Source: CAIRDP01 sp037138335 (GTDB lineage Bacteria; Bacteroidota; Bacteroidia; Bacteroidales; FEN-979). Taken from it: 64,000 nt of DNA. The position numbers and the translations under genes are program-made. Numbering within the stretch: the stretch's first letter is position 1; each line of letters begins with the position of its first letter. Location: positions 121,546-185,545 of the forward strand of contig JBAXIO010000006.1 of assembly GCA_037138335.1 (NCBI GenBank), given 5' to 3'. This document shows, in pieces, positions 35,701-42,562 of the stretch. The notes beneath the pieces were generated by a model, which had not been told where the DNA came from, made no database searches, and was given only the letters and a program-made list of their open reading frames with translations.

Positions 35701-35730
35701 TTTTTTCAGAACCTCCGGTTTGGAGCTCAT
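32686..35730 (-). CDS. FAD/Fe-S oxidoreductase, D-2-hydroxyglutarate dehydrogenase-like (YdiJ type)
   Basis: 1014 residues, the size of E. coli YdiJ. Domains: FAD_binding_4 (about 40-280, PRTAGTSLAGQVVGSGLVVD), FAD-oxidase C-terminal domain (SGEHGDGRLRGEF), a 4Fe-4S ferredoxin region (CNGSADC and CLSCKACKSECP near 650-661) and C-terminal CCG-type cysteine motifs (KLHGHCHQKAL, SGCCGMAGAFGYE). The family oxidises D-2-hydroxyacids such as D-lactate or D-2-hydroxyglutarate; the DUF1338 neighbour favours the latter. Residues about 256-268 are encoded by a tandem heptamer that looks inserted. The start overlaps the upstream stop by 4 nt. Confidence 0.9.
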   Translation of the reverse strand: MSSKPEVLKKLETLRPELAGELYTDTAWNLMYATDASAYREIPAGVVRPKHKEDIKKLILFASLNNIPLIPRTAGTSLAGQVVGSGLVVDVSKHMTSILEINAGEHWVRVEPGVILDELNKVVEKQGLFFGPETSTSSRCMIGGMVGNNSCGAHSILYGSTRDHVLSVSGFLSDGSEVEFTGLSLQEFEEKCQGDTLENKIYRQMRDILSDPSNQEEIRSQYPDPAIHRRNTGYAIDLLLETEPFSKGSETCEQYPHMPHASWLMAHDDRISSFNFCKLIAGSEGTLMFMTEIKLNLVPLPPKQKALVCVHCNTIAEALQANLIALRYAPGSVELMDKAIMDCTKDNITQRWNRFFIEGDPGAILIVEFARETRDEITDICRLMEAEMRDAGFGYHFPMVFPPELKRVWDLRKAGLGVLSNYPGDRKPVPVTEDTAVSPSALPGYIRDFDAMLAGLGLNCVYYAHVGSGELHLRPVLNLKDPADVELFHTVALETAKIVKKYHGSLSGEHGDGRLRGEFIPLMIGDHNYALLEEIKKCWDPGNIFNPNKIVGTPKMNSSLRYEPGAPAKEFETYFDFTSSHGILRAAEQCNGSADCRNNVVTGKWMCPSYMAMGDENSTTRARANILREFLTNSTKSNPFDHAEIYMVMDLCLSCKACKSECPSNVDIAKLKAEFLQHYYDSNGIPLRSRLIAYISSINRLGSMVPGIFNFFQKNSFFSAISKKMLGFAGARSIPLLHKTTLKHWLGKNLPALNAGLGKKNGSLYLFVDEFSNYNDVETGIKTVLLFNHLGYEVLFKDHDLSGRTFLSKGLIRKARTIAANNIRTFSGLVSPEVPLVGIEPSAILGFRDEYPDLAGPGLREQAVKLSGSCFLYDEFIMREVSEGRISPMQFTSEPAKVKLHGHCHQKALASTDTTLKMLSLPVNYSVEEIKSGCCGMAGAFGYEKEHYEVSMKVGELVLFPEIRKTSSAVIIAAAGTSCRHQIKDGTGRKALHPAEVLFDALSGRVYNHPGSPR
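34929..34963. repeat. Tandem heptamer inside the flavoprotein gene
   Basis: CATGAGC, CATGAGC, CATGAGG, CATGAGG, CATGTGT on the plus strand: four exact-period units and a decayed fifth. On the coding strand they give an in-frame peptide MPHASWLMAH between the conserved segments YAIDLLLETEPF and FNFCKLIAGSEG. The neighbouring protein sequence does not look repetitive, which suggests insertion or expansion of an array. Confidence 0.8.
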
Positions 35731-37136
35731 TTCATTTTATTTAAAAGGTCAAAATACAGGGTACTGGTGCGTATGATATCAAATGCAGGCTGGGCCTGCA
35801 CCCTGGCCTTATTGTTGAAGCCCTTGTCACATGCCTTTTTAAGGTAATCAAGGGTTTTTACCGTGTCATTTTTCTTGCCTGAAAGAACGGCCAGTACATA
35901 CCAGGGTTCGGGATTCTCTGGTTCAACCAGGGAATAAACCGCAACTACAATCGCTGTTTGTTCGAAATTATTTTGCTTGACAAGTGCGTTGGCGTTGGAA
36001 TAGCAGAAAAGGCCGAGGAACGCCAGCAAACGGTGATTCATAAGTGTATCTTCAGGGCTCAGCCTGGAGTTATTATTGTCACGGTACTTTTCAATCCTCG
36101 ATTTCCACCATTTCAGGTCTTTGCTGTATAATGCCTCCATCAGCATCTGCTGCTCCTTCTGTTCCTTCCCCAAAACATCGCTGAATTTCTTCAAAGCTTC
36201 CTTGTATTCAACAGATCCTTCAAGGGAAGTAAGCCGTGATTTAAGCTCACCAAGGTCCGAAAGGCCGTCCAGGCAGCTTACCTGGAATGCCAGGTTCTGC
36301 CTTGCATACAGCAACCGGCCCTGTTTGACAAGGGAGTCATAATCGGCAGTCATAGAAGATGAAAATACCCTGATCAGGCTGTCGCTCTTTTTAAGCCTTC
36401 CATCTTTCATGGAATTAAATGTATACCAGTTCAAGGCCTTTTCGATTTCTGATTGAGGCGGCCAGGCGTGAATCCCGTCGAATTCAAGGATAAAATGCCT
36501 GAACTGCATCTGGGACAGGGTCTTGTCAAGCGCTACCATCTCGGTAAGGTTGAAATCGCCCAGGCCGACAATTCCGAAATAATCGAACTTGTACTTCGGT
36601 GGCTGGACTACTGATGGAAAACCTGCCCCGCAGCCTATGACCCCTTTGACGACAGGCCTGTACATAGCAGTGGCAGTTGAGACTCTTGATCCGCCCGAGA
36701 ATCCCATCAGGTAAATTGCCGAAGTATCAATAGGAAGCCGGTTTTCGATTTCATCAAACATCGCCTGAACAACCGCCTGGCTTTCTTCGGGTGTTTGCAT
36801 GTTCCTCGAGTCATTCGAACCAACAAGGATAAACCCGTATTTTTCGGCAAGGCTGCTGAAGCGTTTTACCGGGAAGCTCCCGTCGCCGCTGGGATCAAAA
36901 GCAAGGATTACCGGGAACCTTCTGGAAGCTTTATCCGTGTTGAAATGGTTGCTGCAGAATGAAGGCAGGTAGAGTGAATAGGTCAGAAAGGTATTGGCGT
37001 TACAACTGAGGTGTTCATGTACCTTCCCTGCCTGGGGGAGGAGTATGTCACCTCCTTTTTTTGCGCTTCCCGGTGAGCAGGAAAGAACAGGCAGAATTAA
37101 GGACAGGAACAGAATAGCATTAAGATTCGCTGCCAT
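35727..37136 (-). CDS. Lipoprotein alpha/beta hydrolase with C-terminal TPR-like region
   Basis: 469 residues. A lipoprotein signal ends at Cys20 (LPVLSC). The N-terminal half is an alpha/beta-hydrolase of the esterase-D/PHB-depolymerase-like kind: PVILAFDPSGDG, nucleophile motif GFSGGSRVS (GxSxG) near residue 146, and a late His in DGIHAWPPQ. The C-terminal third is helical with a TPR-like ending (EPWYVLAVLSGKKND). Substrate unknown. It lies 11 nt after the DUF1338 gene, and its stop overlaps the flavoprotein start (ATGA). Confidence 0.82.
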   Translation of the reverse strand: MAANLNAILFLSLILPVLSCSPGSAKKGGDILLPQAGKVHEHLSCNANTFLTYSLYLPSFCSNHFNTDKASRRFPVILAFDPSGDGSFPVKRFSSLAEKYGFILVGSNDSRNMQTPEESQAVVQAMFDEIENRLPIDTSAIYLMGFSGGSRVSTATAMYRPVVKGVIGCGAGFPSVVQPPKYKFDYFGIVGLGDFNLTEMVALDKTLSQMQFRHFILEFDGIHAWPPQSEIEKALNWYTFNSMKDGRLKKSDSLIRVFSSSMTADYDSLVKQGRLLYARQNLAFQVSCLDGLSDLGELKSRLTSLEGSVEYKEALKKFSDVLGKEQKEQQMLMEALYSKDLKWWKSRIEKYRDNNNSRLSPEDTLMNHRLLAFLGLFCYSNANALVKQNNFEQTAIVVAVYSLVEPENPEPWYVLAVLSGKKNDTVKTLDYLKKACDKGFNNKARVQAQPAFDIIRTSTLYFDLLNKMK

Positions 37137-37147
37137 GATGATAACAT

Positions 37148-37954
37148 TTACTTTTTATAAAAATCGGTCGACTGGAATATTTTATCTGCTGATTTGGCGA
37201 TAAACCCGCTGTACAATTTACCGTCAGTGTCGGGATAGCGTTTGGCAAATTCGTAATAGCAACCCGGAACATTAAAAAATCCTTCTTTAAATAAGGTGCT
37301 CACCATGCCTGCCCTTATACTTGATTGTTCAAGTAAGTCTTCCGGGCTGCCCTGTATCTCCCCGCCCGCATCATTCATCAGGAACCCTTTCCCTTTAAGA
37401 AAAGCATTGATTTTTGCGATGCTGTCATATTTCTTAAGGAAGTTCACACTAACGGTAAAATGGTTGGCGCAAAACCCGTTCACATAAAGCCATGCCGCAT
37501 ATTCCGATTCCTTCCTGAGCTGTTCAAACAGCTCAAATGAGGGCATCCCGGATAGATTGCCGGAATAGATCAGATCGGGGGATGCCAGCTTATTGGCCGG
37601 GATTGCCTGTATCCAATCCTTCACCGTTTGCCTTAGCAAAGGGCTGAATTCAGAAGTCAGCAGCTGGCTTATAAAAACCCTGGGGGCATGCCGGTCGGAT
37701 GCATGCTCAAAATGCTTGGCGTAAAGCTTCTTCTCTTTAAAATGATAATCGCCTTTGTAAACGTACCCGCTCGCCAGGAATTCCCTTGAAAGCACGTCTA
37801 TGTTGATTTGCGGATGATCATAAGTCCTGAATGCCACATGGTCATTGATTATTGTCTCGCCTTCGGCGGATAACAACTCCCATACTTTCTTCGTGGCGGG
37901 GTTCTGTGCAGTATAGACTGCCCATAACCTGTCAAATATTTCGTTGTGTTTCAT
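37148..37954 (-). CDS. DUF1338 protein, 2-oxoadipate dioxygenase/decarboxylase
   Basis: Family members (HglS, YdcJ) are Fe(II) enzymes that convert 2-oxoadipate to D-2-hydroxyglutarate in lysine catabolism. Visible family motifs are INDHVAFRTY (metal His), ANHFTVSVNF (metal His) and GCYYEFAKRYP (metal Glu). The frame opens at an ATG at 37972, but the first six codons are a heptamer array; the ATG at 37954 beginning MKHNEIFDRLW is the better start, giving 268 residues. Neighbours are lplA upstream and, downstream, a hydrolase and a D-2-hydroxyglutarate-dehydrogenase-like flavoprotein, consistent with consecutive steps. Confidence 0.87.
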   Translation of the reverse strand: MKHNEIFDRLWAVYTAQNPATKKVWELLSAEGETIINDHVAFRTYDHPQINIDVLSREFLASGYVYKGDYHFKEKKLYAKHFEHASDRHAPRVFISQLLTSEFSPLLRQTVKDWIQAIPANKLASPDLIYSGNLSGMPSFELFEQLRKESEYAAWLYVNGFCANHFTVSVNFLKKYDSIAKINAFLKGKGFLMNDAGGEIQGSPEDLLEQSSIRAGMVSTLFKEGFFNVPGCYYEFAKRYPDTDGKLYSGFIAKSADKIFQSTDFYKK

Positions 37955-37973
37955 ATATCCCGCATCTTGCATC
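37953..37973 (-). repeat. Three-unit heptamer array at a start codon
   Basis: On the minus strand GGATGCA, AGATGCG, GGATATA follow directly after the lplA stop codon, and the last two bases are the AT of the DUF1338 start ATG. Consensus RGATRCR is the same as in the inverted array at 39919-39968. No inverted partner arm is nearby. It creates two spurious upstream ATGs. Confidence 0.7.
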
Positions 37974-37974
37974 C

Positions 37975-38958
37975 TTAAAACATCCCGGTTAAAAATTCCT
38001 CCATCGTTAGATTTGCGACGTAATCGTTCAGGTCAAACCTCCCCAGCGCCAGCCTAATGGCCGATTCTTCGTGAGAAACCCCTGTAACGGCCTCTTCCAG
38101 TTCTTCCGTGTCAAATTTAGAGAAATAATCCCCAAACATTTTAAAATGCAGAATTATCCCGTTTTTGACATCCAGGTCAAATTCAAGCGTGCCGCTTTTC
38201 TCGGTTCTGAGGATCTTTTTAAAATTGTAATTCGGTGAATACCCGAAATTCCATTCCCAGGTGCTGTACTTGGTCCTTACAAGTTCATTGATCTTTGCAT
38301 GATCCTCCTCGCTCAGGTTATATACCTTTGCATCGGGGTACATGGTAATTATATGTTCCTGGACAAGGTCTGAAAAAGTCATAACATCCATAGGCTCTTT
38401 AAGGTGTTCGCTGATATTGGTGACACGGCTCCTCACCGATTTGACAGCCTTGTCGCGGAACTTTAAAGGATCAACGTTAAGCGCCTGGCCCAGGTCGGCC
38501 ATCTTTGATGAAAACAGCAGGGTGCCGTGATGAAGGACCCTGTTTTTCCATATATGCTCGGCATTGCCCGAGAATTTTTTCCCTTCAATGGTCAGGTCAT
38601 TCCTCCCTTCAAACCTGGCGTCAATGCCCAGCTTCAGCAGAACATCAAGGATCGGTTGCGTGAATTTCCTGAAATCAACCAGCAGGTCCGATTGCCCGGT
38701 TTGAATAAAGGTGAAGTTCAGGTTACCCAGGTCGTGAAACACCGCACCTCCGCCTGAAAGCCTCCTTACAACCGGGATATTGTTTTGTTTAACATATTCA
38801 ACATTGATCTCGGCAAGGGTGTTCTGATGTTTGCCTACGATAATCGAAGGGGAGTTCCGCCAAAGCATAAATGAATCATCTGCAATCTCTTTAAGCACAT
38901 ATTCCTCGGTTGCAAGATTAAAGCAGGGGTCAGTATTGTGTCGCCTGATGATAAGCAT
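37975..38958 (-). CDS. lplA: Lipoate-protein ligase A
   Basis: Activates free lipoate with ATP and attaches it to lipoyl domains of 2-oxoacid dehydrogenases or GcvH. 327 residues: catalytic domain with RRLSGGGAVFHDLGNLNFTF (about 70-89), the lysine region LTIEGKKFSGNA and the HHGTLLF segment, followed by the C-terminal accessory domain (from about 250) needed for adenylation. It is the first gene of the unit running to the YdiJ-like flavoprotein. Divergent from the acyltransferase gene. Confidence 0.94.
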   Translation of the reverse strand: MLIIRRHNTDPCFNLATEEYVLKEIADDSFMLWRNSPSIIVGKHQNTLAEINVEYVKQNNIPVVRRLSGGGAVFHDLGNLNFTFIQTGQSDLLVDFRKFTQPILDVLLKLGIDARFEGRNDLTIEGKKFSGNAEHIWKNRVLHHGTLLFSSKMADLGQALNVDPLKFRDKAVKSVRSRVTNISEHLKEPMDVMTFSDLVQEHIITMYPDAKVYNLSEEDHAKINELVRTKYSTWEWNFGYSPNYNFKKILRTEKSGTLEFDLDVKNGIILHFKMFGDYFSKFDTEELEEAVTGVSHEESAIRLALGRFDLNDYVANLTMEEFLTGMF

Positions 38959-38994
38959 GGATCAGTATTTTTAGCAAAAATAATTGATTCCGCT

Positions 38995-39002
38995 TAACTT
39001 TG
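38995..39002 (+). promoter_or_regulatory. -7 promoter element for acyltransferase gene
   Basis: TAACTTTG (exact TAnnTTTG) lies 16 nt before the ATG at 39019. No -33 TTG is seen at the usual distance. Confidence 0.42.
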
Positions 39003-39018
39003 CAGTTCAATTTCTGCT

Positions 39019-39900
39019 ATGGACTACCTGGTTTATTTATTATTCAGGGCATTTGTTGCTCTCTTCAGGCTGATGCCGTTCAGGATGGCTTATCTGTTTT
39101 CAGATCTTACATTTTTTATCACATACCGCCTTACTGGGTACCGCAGGAAAGTCGTGTTTGACAATCTCAGGAATTCCCTCCCTGGCAGGTCCGAAAACGA
39201 ATACAGGAGTATCGCGAGGGGTTTTTACCATCACCTGGGCGATATGATGGTTGAAAGCCTCAAATCGTTTACCATGACCGAGGCAGAGATCGTCGCAAGG
39301 TATAAATATGTCCGTACCGAAGAGCTTGACCAGTGTTACCGTGAGGGCAGGGGGGCGATTTGTGTGGCGGGGCATTACGGCAACTGGGAATGGGCGGGGA
39401 TTGCAAGCGGCACACAGCTGCTTCACAAACCGGTTGGCTTTTATAAACCCCTCACGAATAAATATATTGACGCTTACACCCAGAAGACAAGGGTACAAGG
39501 CAGGTCGGTACTGGTCTCGATTGCCGACACCAGGGCGGTATTCGCAAAAGACTGGGGGGAGCCTCCCATCTTTTACATGATCGCCGACCAGAGCCCTCCA
39601 ACTGAAAGGCTGGCACTCTGGGTTACTTTTCTTAACCAGGATACCGCCGTGCTTCACGGCCCCGAGAAGTACGCCAGGGTTGACAACCTGCCTGTTTTTT
39701 ATGCATGGATCAAACCGGTGAAACGTGGATATTATACACTTGATTTCATCCCGCTTTCACTCGAACCAAAGAATACGAAAACATCAGAGATCACAGCCAG
39801 GTTCATGAACATACTGGAAGACCAGATAAAAGAAGACCCGCGTTATTACCTATGGTCCCACCGCCGGTGGAAATTGAAAAGGCCGGAAAAGAAGTCGTAA
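39019..39900 (+). CDS. Lipid A biosynthesis acyltransferase (LpxL/HtrB family)
   Basis: Inner-membrane enzyme adding a secondary acyl chain to lipid A. 293 residues. An N-terminal hydrophobic helix (about 5-35) is followed by the catalytic motif AGHYGNWEWAG (H-x4-E) near residues 116-126, FYKPLTNKYIDAYTQ and the conserved ADQSPP. The C-terminus YYLWSHRRWKLKRPE is typical. A monocistronic gene ending against an inverted heptamer array shared with the aconitase gene end. Confidence 0.92.
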   Translation: MDYLVYLLFRAFVALFRLMPFRMAYLFSDLTFFITYRLTGYRRKVVFDNLRNSLPGRSENEYRSIARGFYHHLGDMMVESLKSFTMTEAEIVARYKYVRTEELDQCYREGRGAICVAGHYGNWEWAGIASGTQLLHKPVGFYKPLTNKYIDAYTQKTRVQGRSVLVSIADTRAVFAKDWGEPPIFYMIADQSPPTERLALWVTFLNQDTAVLHGPEKYARVDNLPVFYAWIKPVKRGYYTLDFIPLSLEPKNTKTSEITARFMNILEDQIKEDPRYYLWSHRRWKLKRPEKKS

Positions 39901-39918
39901 TTATCGCTTAGCTCAACA

Positions 39919-39968
39919 GGATGCAAGATGCAGGATACAACATATTCTTCATCCCGCATCCCGTATCT
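39919..39968. repeat. Inverted tandem heptamer array (3 + 3 units)
   Basis: Left arm GGATGCA, AGATGCA, GGATACA (39919-39939), 8-nt loop, right arm TTCATCC, CGCATCC, CGTATCT (39948-39968), which reads AGATACG, GGATGCG, GGATGAA on the other strand. Consensus RGATRCR in both arms. It fills the space between convergent gene ends and abuts the aconitase stop codon. Likely a bidirectional transcript end, with the same architecture as 9739-9808 but a different unit. Confidence 0.85.
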
Positions 39969-41768
39969 TTATAGCAGTCCCCCGTTCCTGTAGATCGCCA
40001 TCTGGGCATCATAGAATTTGTCAACCTTGCCTGCTTTATTATTAACGAGGTTCACGATATCGCCGGTTTCGAAATTCAGGCGGATACTGTCCCCGTCTTT
40101 CAGCTCAAGCTCGGCAATCACCTCGGGTTTGTAAGTCAGGATAGGCATGGCTGCGTTGATGGCATTGCGCTCATAGATCGCACCATAGGATTCGGCCAGG
40201 ATGCAGTTGACCCCAAGTGAAATGAAACAGTCAACGGCCTGCTGCCTCGAACTCCCGGCCCCGAAATTCTTGCCGGTCATAACGATATCGCCGGCCTTGG
40301 CTTTCTTCGCAAAATCCTCATACCCCTTAAGATTGTCGAAACTGTACTGCCCCATTTCTTTTATGTCGGTAATGGTTAGGTAGCGGTTGTGGAATATCAT
40401 ATCGGTATCGATATTGTCTTTGCCGATGAGCCAGACCCGGCCTTCGACAACTGAGGGTTTGCTTGTTTTAACTTTTTCTTTGACTGCGGATTTCAGTATG
40501 GCTTTGTTTCCGAATTCTGCTGGTTTGGCCGGGATCTGGTCAGGTGTCGTGATAAATCCGGCAACAGCGCTGGCTGCCACCACGGCAGGGGAGGCCAGGT
40601 AAACAAATCCTTTCCCCTGCTTCCCTTCAAAATTGCGGTTGCCGGTACTTATAGTCACTTCGCCCGGACCGTTTTGACCGACCTGCCCTGCAGCGCAACC
40701 TGCGCAGCCTGCGTTGGATACCATGGCGCCTGCATCTTTGAATATCTTGATGAGCCCTTCGTCGAGAGCCTGGTTCCAGATTGAATCGGTCGCGGGGACT
40801 ATCTTCAGAACAACACCTGGCGCAACTTTCCTGCCTTTCAGAACCGAGGCTGCCATCCGCAGATCATCAATACGTCCATTGGTACAGCTGCCTATGAAAC
40901 CAGAGTCTATCTTTTGGTTACGCACATTGTCAATGGCCGTATCGTCTTCAGGGTGCCCGGGTTTGGCAACCATGGGAACGAATTTCGAAAATTCAATATC
41001 AAATGTCTGATCATAAACAGCACCTGCATCTGCAGTAATCATGGGATAATCGTTACCCGTGATTTTTTTCAGTTCCGCAAGAAGTGAATGCGTGGTAGGG
41101 AAGATGATAAGTATAGCTCCCATCTCGGTGCCCATAGATGAAATTGTGATCCTTTCATCCAGGCTGAATTTTTCTGTTTCAGCGCCGTAGATCTCGACCG
41201 AATAGCCAAGAAGTTTATTGGCCCCGAAAATGCTCAGCAGGTTCAGTACGATGTCCTTGGCTGAAACTCCTGCCGGCCTTGGCCCGTTAAGGTTTATCTT
41301 TACAGATGCCGGGACCTTGAACCAGACTGCCCCCTTTGCCCAGGCGGCTGCGATATCCTGGTCGCCCATACCCTGTCCGAAGGAAGCAATGGCGCCCATG
41401 ATGTTCGCATGGGAATCGGTTGAAACGAACGTGCTCCCCGGCCATGCCAGTCCGCCGTCAATTGCCAGGTGCGTTCCCACTCCTGAATCCACATCATAGA
41501 TACGGATGCCTTTTTCACGGGCGTACTGCCTGCAATAATGCTGGTTCTGGGCATATTTCTGGTCCGAGCCACCGGGGTTGCAGTCAAATGTGAAAATCGT
41601 TTTCGCCGGATCGGCAACAGTTAACCCGTTATCGAGGAGGTTCTTGACGACATTTGCCCCCCCGAAATCCCGGGCTGCGCGGGTATCGATAAAAACATCA
41701 ACGATATCGCCCGGCTTCACAGGCTTCCCGCCTGAATGAGCGCTTATAATCTTTTCAATTATAGTCAT
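39969..41768 (-). CDS. Aconitase-family hydratase, fused large and small subunits (LeuC-LeuD like)
   Basis: 599 residues joining a large catalytic domain (1 to about 420) and a swivel domain (about 430-599) that are separate in LeuCD. Fe-S cysteines occur in SGFIGSCTNGRI and SNAGCAGCAAG (C-x2-C); STGNRNFEGKQG is a family signature, and the swivel has DNIDTDMIFHNRYL and KNFGAGSSRQQA. Substrate could be citrate, homocitrate or isopropylmalate. No leuA/leuB is nearby, and an isocitrate-dehydrogenase-family gene lies upstream in the same unit, so an aconitase role in the TCA cycle is my preferred reading. Confidence 0.85.
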   Translation of the reverse strand: MTIIEKIISAHSGGKPVKPGDIVDVFIDTRAARDFGGANVVKNLLDNGLTVADPAKTIFTFDCNPGGSDQKYAQNQHYCRQYAREKGIRIYDVDSGVGTHLAIDGGLAWPGSTFVSTDSHANIMGAIASFGQGMGDQDIAAAWAKGAVWFKVPASVKINLNGPRPAGVSAKDIVLNLLSIFGANKLLGYSVEIYGAETEKFSLDERITISSMGTEMGAILIIFPTTHSLLAELKKITGNDYPMITADAGAVYDQTFDIEFSKFVPMVAKPGHPEDDTAIDNVRNQKIDSGFIGSCTNGRIDDLRMAASVLKGRKVAPGVVLKIVPATDSIWNQALDEGLIKIFKDAGAMVSNAGCAGCAAGQVGQNGPGEVTISTGNRNFEGKQGKGFVYLASPAVVAASAVAGFITTPDQIPAKPAEFGNKAILKSAVKEKVKTSKPSVVEGRVWLIGKDNIDTDMIFHNRYLTITDIKEMGQYSFDNLKGYEDFAKKAKAGDIVMTGKNFGAGSSRQQAVDCFISLGVNCILAESYGAIYERNAINAAMPILTYKPEVIAELELKDGDSIRLNFETGDIVNLVNNKAGKVDKFYDAQMAIYRNGGLL

Positions 41769-41910
41769 AATTTTTTTCTTTAAACTTCGTATTTCGTTCG
41801 CATCTTTGCAACGCTGCTACGGTTCTCTTCGTTCACCTGATGCAGCTTTTGCAAAATGCTCGCTCAAGGCGAATTCAAGTGAAAATGTTCGTTAGAGCAT
41901 CTACCGTAAA
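41769..41910 (-). other. Unexplained 142-bp intergenic block
   Basis: Lies between the HD-domain gene and the aconitase gene on the same strand. It is rich in short CGAA, GCAA and GATGC-like words and holds ATGCTC (41858-41863) pairing with GAGCAT (41895-41900). I find no tRNA fold, no frame with coding character and no clear promoter. It may be a decayed repeat element. Confidence 0.35.
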
Positions 41911-42456
41911 TCACTTCAGTCTTTCCCTGAACGGCTCAAAGGTCATAAAGTCGGCATGATGCACTATATAGGCTTCAACCGTACGTTTCACCATATCCCC
42001 TTCTCCTGCATGGGTCGCGATGATATGGCAAACAGCAGCCGGGACGCCGCATTGTTCAGCCAGTGAAACACCGCTGAAAGGATGGCGGAGGTACTTTCCG
42101 TACATTCCCTGCACCGACTTGCCGTCCTTCATCTCATATTCAAGAAGCTTGCCAACGTCGGCCAGGATGGCCCCGGCGATCAGGACATCCATATTCACAG
42201 GAAGGTCATCCTTGAAGAATTCATTCATTTTATTCCCTGCATCGCGGGCAACATGAACCACGCAACGCTTGTGGGCCATAAATGACACTTTAAGGTCGGG
42301 CCCTGCAAGCAGGGTGAAGGGGATCCTGTTCAGGTCTTCGGGAGTGAGAACGCTTTTTTCAAGGGCAAGTTCCCAGGTTTTGGCCGTTTTTTCACGCAGA
42401 TCAGTATCATTGATCCACAGCAGCTCGGGCCAGAGGGCTAATACTTTATCGGTCAT
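41911..42456 (-). CDS. HD-domain protein with altered HD dyad
   Basis: 181 residues resembling metal-dependent HD phosphohydrolases: first His in VSFMAHKRCVVHVAR, the region IAGAILADVGKLLEYE where an HD dyad is expected, HPFSGVSLAE, THAGEGD and a late IVHHADFM. The dyad reads Ala-Asp, because the codon is GCC instead of a His codon, so a metal ligand is missing and activity may be lost or changed. It lies between the isocitrate-dehydrogenase-family and aconitase-family genes, suggesting a linked role. Confidence 0.75.
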   Translation of the reverse strand: MTDKVLALWPELLWINDTDLREKTAKTWELALEKSVLTPEDLNRIPFTLLAGPDLKVSFMAHKRCVVHVARDAGNKMNEFFKDDLPVNMDVLIAGAILADVGKLLEYEMKDGKSVQGMYGKYLRHPFSGVSLAEQCGVPAAVCHIIATHAGEGDMVKRTVEAYIVHHADFMTFEPFRERLK

Positions 42457-42473
42457 AAGTTGGAGATTAGGTG

Positions 42474-42553
42474 CTGGGTTACTGGGCTACTGGGTAACTG
42501 GATTGTGTATTTCTTCTCTATCCCAGTAGCCTGGTAACCAAGTAACCTGTTCC
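42474..42553. repeat. Inverted tandem octamer array
   Basis: Left arm CTGGGTTA, CTGGGCTA, CTGGGTAA, CTGGATTG (42474-42505); right arm CCCAGTAG, CCTGGTAA, CCAAGTAA, CCTGTTCC (42522-42553). Reversed, the right arm reads TTACTTGG, TTACCAGG, CTACTGGG, matching the left arm's TTACTGGG/CTACTGGG phase. Period is 8 bp, not 7. Unlike the other two inverted arrays it lies between two genes on the same strand (isocitrate dehydrogenase family, then HD protein), so it could block or shape read-through. Confidence 0.85.
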
Positions 42554-42562
42554 CGGATTAAT

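Noticed and set aside
35132..35776. Plus-strand open frame of 214 codons
   Set aside because: Antisense to the conserved FAD-binding domain of the YdiJ-like flavoprotein.
41769..41910. Possible tRNA gene
   Set aside because: No T-loop GGTTCGA-type sequence, no acceptor stem pairing and no CCA; checked on both strands.
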